Positions 44,310 through 55,416 of a stretch of 64,000 nucleotides of DNA are shown in pieces. A program made the translations under genes and the position numbers. A model generated the notes under the pieces. That model saw nothing but the letters and a program-made list of their open reading frames with translations. It did not search any database and was not told the DNA's origin. Source of the stretch: Entomortierella parvispora (lineage: Eukaryota > Mortierellomycota > Mortierellomycetes > Mortierellales > Mortierellaceae); the NCBI GenBank assembly GCA_963573315.1, contig OY752140.1:4030001-4094000 (forward strand), written 5' to 3'. Each line of letters opens with the position of its first letter. The first letter of the stretch is position 1.

Positions 44310-46360
44310 ATGGCGTCTCAAGGGATTCGCTCAAGAACTCGCCCTGCTAGCGACCTACAAGGATCAGACGCAGGACTTGATGAGATTGATCACGATAGTT
44401 CATCGGAATACTCTTACCTCAAAAGACATCCACCGCAGATCTCCGAGAAAAACTCAAGCCCTCGTGGAATTGTCCTCGCTTTGAGTGTCGCTGGGCTTTT
44501 GATGGCCTTATTCGTCGCAAAGACTTTGTATCACCCCTTTCTCGGAGATCACGGTCCACTGAGCAGTCGCGGTGGCAAACGAGTGCCTCAAGATGACCTG
44601 ACTAGCCTTCCAGAGAGATCCTTTCCTGAAGAAGAGAAGTTTCTGTTAATGGATTACAGTCCTTGGCTGGGCTTCAACAATATGAGGTAGAGCGCCGCAT
44701 CCACTCTTGACAGCTCATCGTGTTGCCTTTCTGATATTTAACCAAATAACCAAATATATCTCATTACAGATACATGATTGAGCGTGGGCTATACCTAGCC
44801 GACCTCCTGAACCGAACTCTTGTCCTTCCAACACATCTTCGCATCCGGCATTGTTCAGACGAAGAGATTTGTGCCCTGACAGCCACAGTCTTGGATCTGA
44901 CGGCTATTGGACATAACCCTCAGGAAAGCACTCTCTCTCTTGACCTCGGGTATTTCATCGATCTTGATCATCTTTGGAGGACAACGCAGGGTCGCGTCGT
45001 TACCTTTGACGAGTTTATGGAGAAGGCTGTTGGCTTGCCCAAGGGAATCTCTTTGGTAGACAGTGAATTTGGCGCCCAGGTCTCTTTCTGGCAGGATGTG
45101 CAGGAGAAACACAAGGGAGGACCCTGGCCCCTCAAGAGTCAGAAATGCCGAGCCTTGGACGAAGATAATGAAGATGAAGACGATGAGACATTGGGACGAG
45201 AACCAAGACCACCAAGGGAATCCTCTAGAGGGGTCTTCAGGGTTCAGAGATCAAACTGGAATCTGGCAGAGCAAGTTGACCTCTCCTTTGTCGATAACCT
45301 TATTCGGAACGCTTTAGTCGACAACTTGCCGATTCCATCGCAGGATTCCCCAGTAATCGAGGCTGAGGATGGAACCAAGAGTCAAAGACGGACATTTTTC
45401 GCGTTCAGTGACGTCCGTGGTGGAGGACTGGACAAGATTCTTGAATGGTCTGTCGATTTCCAGTATCGCAATGTCGGAGGAAATCAGAAATTTACTCCTG
45501 ATCTGTCGACCTGTCAACTCCCAATCGAAGACGCGTCAGTGGAGGCGATCCCTTATGAAGCCCGGTTCCCATCCTTTGCGACGTGTCATATTGAAAACTA
45601 TGTGGGACTCAAACAAGACCTTGGACAGATCCACGAGAGAATCCTGTCAATAGAGAGGCAGTTCCATACAACGGGCTGGGTTCCGATGATTTACACCTCT
45701 CTAGCAGACGCAGAGAGGTATCGCGACATGTCCATCCGCTCTCTCCGGTACGCACCTGCAGTCCAAGAAGCCGCCGAGTACATGTTGGCAACGCTCCAGA
45801 CCATGATTTTGGAGAGACAAGGATACAAAACAGATATCGATGATAATGGTCCCGCAGCAACCTGGTTCAAGCTGTCGATGCATGTTCGACGAGGTGATTT
45901 CGTGAGGGACAAGTATGGCTGGCAAAATTTTGATAATCGCTGGATGGGTGATCTTATCAAAGAAGCTGTGGAAGCCGTGTTTCCACACCAGATCCCCTCG
46001 TCAACTGATGGTCAACTTCCTACGATTGGATTTTATATGGCCACGGACGAGACTTCCCCTTCGATCTTGGATTCTTTCCATTCTCTCGGCGCCATTTTCT
46101 TCGAAGACCTTATCGACAAGAACTTTGATGGTCGGTTTCAGCACTTGCTCGCGTACGACGACTGGATTGGTCTCGTCGAGCAATTGGTCTGTGCCCAAGC
46201 TCAATCGTTCTACGGCACGATGACCAGCAGCTTCACCAGTGGTATCGTCAACATGAGGATTGGACTGAGAGCTCAGAATCCAGATCAAGTATACGACTCA
46301 GCGTTCTTTATCAAAAGTGGAGGCCCGCTGCTGGCCCCCGAGCAAATCACCCAAGACTAG
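44310..46360 (+). CDS. O-fucosyltransferase-like type II membrane glycosyltransferase
   Basis: Exons 44310-44686 and 44770-46360 join in phase 2 to 655 residues. A short cytosolic Ser-rich head precedes one signal anchor (RGIVLALSVAGLLMALFVAKTLY, about 52-74) and a luminal catalytic domain. Motifs of the GDP-fucose O-fucosyltransferase group appear in order: SPWLGFNNMRYMIERGLYLADLLNRTLVLP (substrate-side N-terminal block; here split by the intron), HVRRGDFVRDKY (Arg that contacts the GDP-sugar), IGFYMATDETSP and SFYGTMTSSFTSGIVNMR. The region 170-260 is acidic and variable. Similar fungal proteins are annotated as O-fucosyltransferase-family without a known acceptor, so sugar donor and target are not established. 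An AATAAA lies 19 bp past the stop. Confidence 0.82.
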
Positions 46361-46378
46361 ATTCAATCCGGAGATCCA

Positions 46379-46384
46379 AATAAA
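46379..46384 (+). promoter_or_regulatory. Likely polyadenylation signal of the fucosyltransferase-like gene
   Basis: AATAAA 19 bp after the stop codon. Confidence 0.5.
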
Positions 46385-46656
46385 CTATCATGAAGGAATG
46401 CAGGTTGTTTTTCTTGAAGTGATAAAGTAGAGATAACGTTTTTATGGTACGTCATTCTTTATTTTCAGGCACGACAGCCCAGAGGAGAGTGTCAAATACT
46501 GAAATACTTTGGGTGAAAGAGGAATTAAAAAACTGGGACTTCATGAAAATACGAAAAAGTCATTTATAAGGTAGGACGAATACCGTAGTCCTCGACTCAC
46601 TTGTTGGCAGGAGAAACTATGTAGGTCGTGACTAAGTAAGTTGTTCGCTCATGAGC

Positions 46657-47382
46657 TTACAACGGGAGTGATCCCTCGTGGTTGGCAAACAGGCCAGTCT
46701 CAATTGCGGCTCTATAACGCCGACTTTGCTCCGCCATCTTCTGTTCCAGATTTCGGCGCTGACAATCGAGAAGCGCTTGCTGCTTCTCCATAGCCTCCCG
46801 GTATCTGTCCGCAATGGTGTCCTGGATTTCAGCATTCTGCTCAGTTGGAACAACGGCCGAAGCTTGCTGAAAAAGCATATTATTCCTGGTGCTGAAAGTG
46901 ACAAACTCAGAGGCTTGCGTTATCGTGTGCTCTACGACTGCCTTCAAGAGAGCAAGATGAAGTTCAATCATCCTCTCCTTCAGTACACTTTCGACATTGG
47001 ACTCAGCTTTCGGTGCCGCCGAAGGAAGTGCACTGTCGCCGTTGTCTACCCCAGGTGAATGTTCATTTTCAAGTTTGACAGAAATAGGTGAAGACGAAAG
47101 ACCCTGGAGAGCCGCATCTCTCGCGACTTTGCAAATCTTGTAGTGGCGTGGTAAAGACGAGTTGAGGGTGAACGTTTGACCACAGAAGCAGACGAAATCC
47201 ATGTTTTTCGCCTTTTGTCTATGAAAGATGGCCTTTCGGTCGGTATGACTGCACAAGAACTGGATAGGATAATCGCGGTGATAGGTTGAGACATGGTTCT
47301 TTTGATCTTTGGTGACAGCTTTGCCAGGGGGAATAAGACCTAGTTTGCAACGGGCGTAAGTGCAGGCGCTTCTACGAGGCAT
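46657..47382 (-). CDS. Unidentified Cys/His-rich protein with a C-terminal coiled coil
   Basis: A single exon of 241 residues. The first 90 residues have paired Cys/His positions: CTYARCKLG at the start, FLCSHTDRKAIFHRQ, then FVCFCGQTFTLNSSLPRHYKIC, which has the spacing of a C2H2/C2HC zinc finger (C-x-C ... H-x3-C). This suggests a nucleic-acid-binding front end. Residues 150-235 form a Gln/Glu/Arg-rich amphipathic helix (REAMEKQQALLDCQRRNLEQKMAEQSRRY) that is probably a dimerising coiled coil. The family is not recognised. It could be a lineage-specific transcription factor or a domesticated transposon protein; no inverted repeats or transposase motifs flank it. Confidence 0.6.
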   Translation of the reverse strand: MPRRSACTYARCKLGLIPPGKAVTKDQKNHVSTYHRDYPIQFLCSHTDRKAIFHRQKAKNMDFVCFCGQTFTLNSSLPRHYKICKVARDAALQGLSSSPISVKLENEHSPGVDNGDSALPSAAPKAESNVESVLKERMIELHLALLKAVVEHTITQASEFVTFSTRNNMLFQQASAVVPTEQNAEIQDTIADRYREAMEKQQALLDCQRRNLEQKMAEQSRRYRAAIETGLFANHEGSLPL

Positions 47383-47621
47383 GTTGAAAGAAAGGGTAGT
47401 TAGGGAAAGGAGGACGAGAAAAAAAAAGGAACAGAGTGCTTCGAAAGGTTTTTATATTGGAAGCCTCGATCAACGGTTTCTGTTATATCCATGGCTGGGA
47501 ATCAATTTCATGCACGGAAAGGCACTAATTTTTTTTTTCCGTTCTTGACCGGGGGTAGGGGTCGACAAACAATGGGTTCATGAGAAGCGCTTCAAAAGCG
47601 GAAGTCCTTCGCGTTGCAAGC

Positions 47622-47639
47622 GAGCGAGTCGACTCGCTC
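47622..47639. repeat. Perfect 18-bp palindrome
   Basis: GAGCGAGTCGACTCGCTC reads the same on both strands, with no spacer. A shorter 10-bp palindrome, GAAGCGCTTC, lies 30 bp upstream at 47583-47592. Both are in the promoter side of the Cys/His-rich gene, about 240 bp from its start. Confidence 0.85.
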
Positions 47640-48227
47640 ACCTCCAAAAGGAAACGATCCTTGCCTCACATTTTTATTTCTGATGCCGACTGAGGAAGGG
47701 GGTCAACACAAGATCACAAAAAGCGCGTTAACCGCCGAATCTATGGGTTTGGTCACCGAAAGGAAAAGTACCAGTTGAGGGGAAGTATCAATTGACACCG
47801 ACTTCAAGAACTTGAGCAGACAGAGACATCCACAGAACTTTTTGGACTGCTCGAAACGCGCTTGTATGTTATCGATTTTGAGACCAGGCTGTCGATATGT
47901 CGCGGTTCTCAAGTGTACGCAAACCAATGGTCGAAGCTTGCTTTGAGTGTAAAACCTGCTTTTTGCATTTTTCCAATCGGTTGAAAGGAGGAAGTCAGGA
48001 TGAAAATCCAGAACTTGAGCGCCATCGGCACAGTGCAGCATAGTACCTTCTCATTTTGGCGGCCACCTGTCCTAAGCTGTCAGCTGGCCCCCCTTCAAAA
48101 AAAAAGATAGCCCTCCTGAGGTTGGGAACTTGGAACTCTCCGCGCGTTTCATCTACCCACCGAGCCTGCTCGGCGGATAGATCTCTCGGCGTTCAAAACC
48201 CAAAAAAACTTCCCACGAAGAAATGGC

Positions 48228-48232
48228 AAAAA
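48228..48232 (-). terminator. Pol III terminator of tRNA-Ser
   Basis: Five T residues on the minus strand, 7 bases past the tRNA 3' end. Confidence 0.75.
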
Positions 48233-48239
48233 GATATCG

Positions 48240-48320
48240 CGTCAACAGCAGGATTTGAACCTGCGCGGGAGAACCCATGAGATTTCTAGTCTCACGCCTT
48301 AACCGCTCGGCCATGTTGAC
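48240..48320 (-). tRNA. tRNA-Ser (anticodon AGA)
   Basis: The minus strand folds as a class II tRNA. The acceptor stem GTCAACA pairs with TGTTGAC, and G is the discriminator base. The A box matches TGGCCGAGCGGTTAAGGC, and the anticodon loop CTAGAAA gives AGA, reading UCU. There is a long variable arm, and the B box is GGTTCAAATCC. There is no intron. The long variable arm and G discriminator agree with Ser identity. Confidence 0.97.
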
Positions 48321-48469
48321 AGAAGCTGAAATCCTATTGGATGAAAGCTCGATGAAAATTTAATTTCTCAGTGTTTGATGAGCCAATCATTCATTCCACA
48401 AATCACGTGATTTCGAGTGATCAGATGTCTTCATATAGATCAAAATCACATGATCGTTCATCAAATCAA

Positions 48470-48552
48470 GGTAGGATGGCCGAGTTGGTCTAAGGCGCCG
48501 CACTCAAGTTGCGGTCTCGAGAGAGGCGTGGGTTCAAATCCCACTTCTACCA
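48470..48552 (+). tRNA. tRNA-Leu (anticodon CAA)
   Basis: Class II tRNA: acceptor GGTAGGA pairs with TTCTACC, discriminator A, A box TGGCCGAGTTGGTCTAAGGC, anticodon stem CCGCA/TGCGG around loop CTCAAGT (anticodon CAA, reading UUG), long variable arm, B box GGTTCAAATCC. There is no intron, although CAA tRNA-Leu genes of many fungi carry one. It is divergent from the tRNA-Ser gene with 149 bp between them. Confidence 0.97.
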
Positions 48553-48556
48553 TTAC

Positions 48557-48560
48557 TTTT
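48557..48560 (+). terminator. Pol III terminator of tRNA-Leu
   Basis: Four T residues five bases past the tRNA 3' end; the minimum length for Pol III. Confidence 0.6.
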
Positions 48561-49424
48561 GCAACTTTTCCATCCAAGCGTAGTTGCCAAACCGGATCGG
48601 TGCCTGATGATGGCTTCTTCGCATCCAGAACCCCCCTTTTTTTTGCCGCTCCACGGACGCGTTGTCTCCTTGCTTTTATTCAGTGTTGATGAACACACCC
48701 TGTCGTTGTCCTGTGTCCAACGCGTTTTTTTTGCCTTATATTTTAGTTACTTCGTCCTCAGATGTTCCCTCCTCCACTGGATAGGTCTCAAGAGCACTCC
48801 AGTCGTCAATTGCCCTGTGAATAGGAATGCTAGAGTTATGGGAGTAGTGACAGTCGGTGATACAGCTTATCCTGAGCTTCACTGCCACCTTTTTTTCTGT
48901 GCTTTTATTTTTTTAGGTGCGACCATGGTCGCCAAGATTGAACTTGGTTGGTCGAATTTCTTTTTATGGGTACTTTTTGCTGGTCGTAGTCCAAAGAAGG
49001 AAACCTGGTCACTCGTTTTTGACCAGACCATTCTGACCAACCGACCAGATATTCACTCTGTGGAAGACAACACAACACACTGTATCCCATCAAAGCTGAG
49101 TACCCCAGGCGTGATCGTATGTCCAACAGATGGATATCAGGAGAGAACTAAAGGAACTGTATCCATCGTACTTGTTCGACGTATCCTAAAAACGATCGAC
49201 ACTCCATTGAGCAAGTTGTAGCCCGTCTAGTAGAGTTTCAACGCTCCTCCAACATCTTCTGCCGCGCGCTATCAACAGCAGGGCGCGCGTTCACGTTTCC
49301 TTGATGTCACCTCAGAGCCCGAGAGACTAGCAGGCGCGTCCACCATGTTGTCAACGCAAACCAAAGATTTGATGATGCCGAGGGAGGAGGGGTTCTTTTT
49401 TTACTGTTTTATTATTTTTTTCTT
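48561..49424. other. Gap between tRNA-Leu and the methyltransferase gene
   Basis: A 220-codon frame (48559-49221) runs through but opens without an ATG, is rich in Phe/Cys/Val runs and shows no recognisable domain, so it is not called a gene. The end next to 49425 should include the methyltransferase 3' UTR. Confidence 0.4.
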
Positions 49425-51975
49425 TCAACGCCAAATGTCGTCCGAGTAAGGTGGTTTTTGAGCGCAAATGACCTTCATGACCAGTTCCGCGTTCTCCGCA
49501 ATTAACTCTTGTTTCAAACTTGCAATCGTCTCTTCAAAAATTCCGGCCTCCAATCGGTGGATCTCTATGATCTCCTCTCGCAAAGACTCCACCATGGTCA
49601 GATAGGACTGCATCGCCACCCTACCCCTCCGTCCAGCCCAGTCGCCAACGGGAATTCCATACTCATAACATTCGACATTGATCAGTCCTGCTCCCAGAAT
49701 AAAGGGCATCAAGGATTCAACCAATTGCATTGGGTTCAGTCCTGAGCTGAGAGCTGCCTTTTCCACCCATCGATTGACCTTGAGAGATTCTACTCCCGCA
49801 CGGACAAGCATGCCGTTGCTCTCTGCGAGTTGGATCCATCCTCCTGCACGTGTCAGTCGTCCTAGTTCAGCAAAGTGAGGCGTCCATTCTAAGATCTGAG
49901 TCCTGAACGCGCCCAATCGTTGATGGACCAGATCAAACTCTCCTTCCTGGTCTTTGACATCTCGAAGCTTGAACTTGCAGTTTTCGGGTATCCGTAGCGG
50001 TAGGCGAGAAAGATCGAGTATGGGGTCGAGGGCGTACACAATTGTACGTGGGTATTTTAGCGCAAGATCCTATTTGTCAGAAAGCCGGGCTAAAAGTCAG
50101 GACATTTGCAAAGAGTCGTCTTGCTGAAGATAATGGTGTGTTATTTCTCTTGGTTTACCATAGCCCATTCGCCTGACGAGCAATTGACGTCGATAGCTTT
50201 GCGGAAGGGTCGTCCAACAGGCGCCATGAGATCCAGCTCATAAGTGATGCGGTCCAAATAATACGGACTGATCACAAAAGGTTTTTTTTCAAGAAAAAGC
50301 TCAGTTAGTATCACCCTTTATGTCTGTGAAAACCACAATGGTTTCTCTTTCGTGTTCTCATTCCATCCCTTTTCATGTTTTACCTTTCAGGGTTGTCAAG
50401 CTCATCAGGTGCGACGGGTATAATCCATCCAGGAACGTCCGTGTTTGGATTGAAGGTAAGCGCTTTCGCCACATTGTCGACCCAGCGATAGATACGCTCT
50501 CTCTTTTCGGACTCTCGTGGATTTGTTGGATTTTGTTTTGCGAGTCGAGCGAAAACCTGATCTGCGGTCAGAGCGCGATTGGATGGTCCGTCAATGAGGG
50601 GACCTGCGTCTGCAAAAACGTCCTTGGTCCGCGGAGGAGGTGTCGTATTTTTGTTTGTTACAGGCTTAATATTGTTGCTCATGGGGTCTTGGTGATTAGG
50701 AATGGCAACAGTGTGGCCACCGTAATCGTATCTATCATATCCAGATACCCGAGGATTCACGGTTCGTGGGTCCACTTGCGACAGTCTGGACGGTTGAAGA
50801 GCTGGTGAAACATAGTTGCTGCCATTTTGTTGGTAGCTGCTCATCTGAGGTGGAGGTATACTAGACTGACGACGTGCATATGTTGATGTCTCAAAGTCGC
50901 GTTGTTGTTGTTGCTGTTGTAATTGTTGTTGAAGCTGAATCTGCTGCTGCTGCAGTTGCTGTTGCTGGTATCGATGTGTTTGTTGGTGTTGCATGCTACT
51001 CCGTCCAGATATATAATTGTCGTGCACGCCCATGTTCATTGTCGCCGCTGCCAACGAGTTTGTCTGCATGTCATCATCTCGTAGTCCTCCTAGCGGCGAT
51101 GGTGAGGCTGAAGACATGCGATGATACGAATTGTAGCCGGAAGGCCCATGATTGTTGGAATGGAGCGGCTGGAACCCAGAAGGCGAGGAGGAAGACAGCT
51201 GCTGCTGAGGCGTTGTTGCAAAAGCTGAAGTTCGGCCATTGGACTGGGCAGCATTCAAGGAGCCCGATAGTGGTCGAGTAAGATCCAAGTCGCGTGAGAC
51301 ACCATTGTTGTTGTGTTCACCTCCAACGCCCACACTGCCAACGCCGCCAAGCTCGGTTGAATTTCCTCCTGCCATGGGATTGGCACGGGTCTGCCCTGTC
51401 CCTGTCCCTGAACTCCGAAGAATGCCACTGCTGTAGGAGAGTTCGTTGCTGCTGACCTGCCCCCCCGGGGTGAACGAGTGGTGGTTTAGTGTCGAGGTAT
51501 TGTGGTTGCTGCCACCCCCGTTCATGTGTCCGTTGCTGTTCAGGATACCCGAGCCACGACCGCCCCCTGAACCCACAGTTCCCATGGTGGTACCATTGTT
51601 GTTGTTTCCACTATTGCCGTTTCCTGTAACTCGTTTGATCCTTGTCCCATATTGCAGTTGCAAGCTAGAATCGGAGCTCTTCTTTTGCTGGTCTAGTCGT
51701 CCCGGGCTCGAGAGATTATTGGTGTGGTAGGCCCCCCCTCCAAACTCGGCTCGACTGGGCGGCGGTGGGATAGTCATGATCGATCCATGCATGGAGTAGT
51801 GCCCGCTATCGTTCGGTAACGGTTGCTGTCCTGGGAAATTGACGGAGGAAGGGGCAAAGTTGTGGGTGGAGCTAGAGTCTCGTGGCGGAAGCAAAGAGCT
51901 GGAGTACTTGCTGGAATGCCGGTGGTTTGATGATGCAGGCGGGCCGTTGGAATGGCGCGATTTGGAGTTGCCCAT
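49425..51975 (-). CDS. SAM-dependent methyltransferase with disordered polyQ head and predicted N-myristoylation
   Basis: Exons 51975-50384, 50267-50159 and 50069-49425 give 781 residues. The only usable ATG gives MGNSKSRHS, a good N-myristoylation signal (Gly2, Ser6, basic after). Residues 1-440 are Ser/Asn/Gly/His-rich with a Gln tract (near 50900-50970, broken by His, Leu and Ile). Then comes LTADQVFARLAKQNPTNPRE and a class I methyltransferase fold, about residues 530-781: motif I AIDVNCSSGEWAMDLALKYP, the acidic loop after strand 2 (VYALDPI), HFAELGRLTRAGGWIQLAE (strand 5) and a helical end. Motif I usually reads DxGxGxG; here the Gly positions are partly Asn/Ser. Related multi-copy methyltransferases occur in early-diverging fungi and are distantly LaeA-like. 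The acceptor is unknown. Confidence 0.78.
50899..50970 (-). repeat. Coding CAG/CAA (polyglutamine) repeat
   Basis: Imperfect CAG/CAA array in the first exon of the methyltransferase gene, encoding Gln runs interrupted by Leu, Ile and Tyr. Confidence 0.85.
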
Positions 51976-53350
51976 GACCAACAGCTTTCTTTTTTGGATT
52001 GTGTCCGACTGACGAGGAGAGTCCGTTTTTTATCCTGTGGTTTTTTTTATTTTTTTGTCTCTTTCATCCCTTGTAAGGGTTGTGAAAATGAGAAGAGAGC
52101 TCAGTTCACTGTCCTTCCTTGCCTTGGGCAAAGGCAAAACAAGGTGGAGAGGCGAACGACGACAGCCTGCACCGTTAAGGAAAGGGGGTAGACGCGAGAT
52201 GAGGAATCAAGCAGGTAACGGCAAGGCGTACGGACGTGAAAGAAGTGGAGAAAAAACGGAGAAGAGGAAAGAGATTGACAAAGTAATGAAAAGGAAAAGA
52301 TTGGCAAAGACGAGGGAAGAGAAAAACCTTTGCACACCCAGAGCCCCGGCAGTTATCAAAAAAGGGTCCTAAAGTCTAGACCTTGTTGAGGATGTTTGTT
52401 CGGCGAAGGAGGAGGGCAAAAAGGTAAAAGTAGCGGGCACTGTATAAAGAAAGAAAGAAAGAAAGAGACGAGGGAGGGAGTCTGAAAATATAATATCGCT
52501 CGAGGGTCGATGTATTAAAGGACGAGGAGGGCGTCGGACTTGCGGTGCAGGCCTGCAGAGAAAGAGCGAGCGAGCAAGTGCGGCTCTGTCTCAGTGGTGA
52601 GGAGGAAGGTGGGGGAGGGGATGCAGGCGGTGAGAATGAGAATGAGAATGAGAACGATGCAATATGCGAATGGCGGCAAGCAATGACCGCGGATGCAAAG
52701 AGAAAGGCACAGACAGAGACAGGGACAAGAAGAGAGAAAGAAGAAGAAAGACGATGAAAAAGTCGGACGAGAGGACGGAGCGCGGGAGAGCAGCAGTGCA
52801 CAAAGCGGCCAGTCTAGCACACATTCTCTCTCTGTCTCTTCTTCCCCTTGGCAGCTTGTCTGCGTCTTGCATGCTTGCTGCAACGGACACAAGGGTTGGC
52901 AAGCTTGTGTGTCTGTCTCTTTCTGCTGCTGCTGTTTTCTGCTGCAAGGCTCTCACCTCATCTCCCCCCTGGAGCTTGTTGCTCCCAGCTTCTTGTTTCT
53001 CACCGTGCATGGGCACTGCGCGCCTTTTCCTCTCTTTGTCTCTCTCTGTGTGTGTCCCCGCTTGCTCTCTTTGTCCTACTGTACTCGTTGTGCAGTTGAC
53101 TGGTCTACTATCAGCGTGCACCAAAAATGACCAAGAAGGTGAAGAAGAAAAAGTCAACCAAAAGTAGGCCATTTGGTTTGTTCAATTTGCGCCTTTTGTC
53201 GGCGATACGGTAGGCAAACAAGACCGTTGAGGTAAAAGTGGATCACTTCCTCTTTGCATATTGTTTTATTCCTTTCTTGCAGTACTTTCAATCATTCTTT
53301 GGTAAATCAGCATTGTTTTTTTTGAGGAATCCCGGTTTGACAAGACTCTT
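51976..53350. other. 1.4 kb gap upstream of the methyltransferase gene, no supported gene
   Basis: Purine-rich on the plus strand from 52180 to 52760, with an (AAAG)-type microsatellite at about 52447-52466 and GAGAAT repeats at 52632-52654, then pyrimidine-rich (CTCTCT, TGTCTCT) from 52820 to 53060. Frames in both strands are low complexity. Probably promoter and 5' UTR of the minus-strand methyltransferase gene and the 3' region of the hydrolase gene. Confidence 0.5.
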
Positions 53351-54954
53351 CTATTGCTTCTTGCCCATAATTCCGTCAAGAAACATCTTGATAGCATCAA
53401 AGTAACCTGGCTTCAGGCAGGTGTCGTTATGGGTTCCATCCGGAAACTCGCGCCACACAACATCTCCTGTGGTATCCAACAACCGGCGAAGTTGTTGCAT
53501 ATGAGCTGGCGGTACAAGTTCGTCCTTGCGACCCGACAGGAACAAAACTGGCAATCGTGTAATCTGCTGAATCATATGTTCAGAGTTCCAGATTTGGTGG
53601 CACAGAAACGAGACCTTGCTAATCATTGGCAGCACATGGGGGATCACCTTGGGCTAAGCAATCCAAACACACACAAATATAAAACATCCAGTCAACCCTC
53701 CTGATGGTAAACGAAGCGGTGGAGAATCAGGGCAAAGAGAGACTTACCAAACTGAGGAATGTATTCTCAATGATAAGTCCCGAAAACTTGTCCTCATTCC
53801 TAGCCACAATGTCGATCGAAACAGCTCCACCAATGGACTGTCCATAGGCAATCAGTTTCGTCTCTGAGATGACTGGGTGTCTTTTGATGTAATCCAATGC
53901 GGTCTAAATCATTGGAGTTCCTACTGTTAGTCGCGACCCTTGCGTGACGACAATAATCAATATGTCGAGGATCAATTACCTGTGCATCTATCCTGAGGCC
54001 TTTCTCGGACGGACTTCCATGACTCAGACCATACCTAGGTGCGTAAAGTCGAAAGGTGATATGATTAAAAACAGCAGAGGAAACGCGGTGAGACACCTGA
54101 CTGAGCTCTCTTTTGGTGAAAAAGGCGATCGCATGTGAGTTGCTGGTCCCACGGTTCGTGACAGGCTCGAGTAGTCCACGTAAGAGCTGTTCCCGGTCCC
54201 GGCTCCAGTCTCCTTTTGCGTCCTGGTCCCGCTGAGGTTGCCTTTCTTACAACGAGCCGCTCTCCTGGTCCACAACGTTGAATATCCCGAGCCGAGCGAC
54301 GACCGTCGTTCCCTTACCCGCGATATGACAACATAAAGACATTGCAACCAAACTCTCTGTGAAAGACGTCGGCGATGGACAGACGATGACCCATGTTTCC
54401 AGCGTTTGCCTACACAAGGAGAAAGCCAAGAAGGAGAGATTTGATATTCAGTTTCTACGATTTTTTGACAGAGACTGAGATGAGACCATGACATGGTGCG
54501 ATTGCCAGATCAAGGCTATTAGAACCAAAAACTTCTTACATGGAGGTAGAGAATGGTGGGACTTGTACGAGCAATATTCTCGTCAGGGTGTTTAATCAGA
54601 TAGGCCTTGATCTTGACTTTGTCAGGCGTGGTCAACGTCAGGTCCTCATATGGGAGGCCGTACTGGGATGGTTTAGCGACCTAGATGCGCACATGTGCAC
54701 AAGAGACAGGTAGAGAGGTAAGAGTGAGTGGCAGGGTATTTGATGTTTCGTTCAGAAGAGTTTCCTATAGTTATCAACAGAGTTGTCTTGGCTTGGACAT
54801 GGTCGCGCCTTACGTGAGTCCTTGAGCCTTCGGGAAAGTTGGCGGGGTAAATGATTTCGCATTGGTAATGGTACAGAAGGGCTCCCCCACTCAGCACGGC
54901 GACAGCTGCTGCTGCGAGCGAGTACGAGAGGTACCAAGGCAGATAGGAGGTCAT
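53351..54954 (-). CDS. Bem46/ABHD13-type alpha/beta hydrolase
   Basis: Six exons: 54954-54814, 54680-54540, 54409-54318, 54034-53980, 53903-53748, 53653-53351; 295 residues, as in Bem46. One N-terminal membrane anchor (LSYSLAAAAVAVLSGGALLYHY, about 10-31) is followed by the hydrolase fold: ILYLHANAGNMGHRL (oxyanion region), MLSYRGYGLSHGSPSEKGL, nucleophile AYGQSIGGAVS, acid in LSGRKDELVPP and the catalytic His in FPDGTHNDT. The triad is complete. In Neurospora BEM46 sits at the ER periphery and eisosome-like sites and affects hyphal growth; the substrate is unknown. All intron phases agree. Confidence 0.92.
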
Positions 54955-55416
54955 CTTGTGCGCGAGAAGCTCTTTGTGAAGGATTTTTTTCCGTTGACGC
55001 ACAGTTGAGCGGCGAAAAGATTACGAGGTGGACGGCCACAAGGAGAAAAAGGGGAATGGTACGAGACAGAGGATCTGCCTCGCGCTGGTTGGAAGGGATG
55101 GATGGGAGCAGCAATTGAAGGCGGGCAATGGGAGGATGGGGGGGCGGAGGACGGACAGGAGAGGCAGCAGGATGGAGCAGTGGAGAAAGAGAGACGGGGA
55201 AGAGTGGCCACGAAGGAGGGTGGGGGAATGGAACGAAGGGATGGAAAGCCGACTGGCGCACGCCGTAGTTGCAAACAGGCACTGTTTGCGTTTGCACAGG
55301 GCAGAACTTGGGCCGTCCAGTCCGTGTGCCTGCCTGTTCGTCCGTGCTTGCTCGGCCTGATCAGATCTGATCCATGCATCCGCTCCGCCCTCCTCCCTTC
55401 ATCCCAATCTCAGCCA
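54955..55416. other. Divergent promoter between Bem46 and TMEM70-like genes
   Basis: G-rich on the plus strand at 55095-55260. No gene supported. Confidence 0.45.

Larger units (their letters stand above)
47383..48239. other. Gap between the Cys/His-rich gene and tRNA-Ser, no supported gene
   Basis: Holds the promoter of the minus-strand Cys/His-rich gene and an 18-bp perfect palindrome (listed separately). A 112-codon minus-strand frame at 47703-48041 has no recognisable features and is not called. Confidence 0.5.

Noticed and set aside
48559-49221. 220-residue open frame after tRNA-Leu
   Set aside because: No ATG at its opening, no recognisable motif and odd composition; treated as chance.
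49425-51975. LaeA-type secondary-metabolite gene cluster around the methyltransferase
   Set aside because: No polyketide synthase, NRPS, terpene or P450 genes lie nearby; the neighbours are tRNAs and a Bem46 hydrolase.
52591-53172. Overlapping frames of up to 193 residues on both strands
   Set aside because: Generated by CT/GA microsatellites; no protein character.
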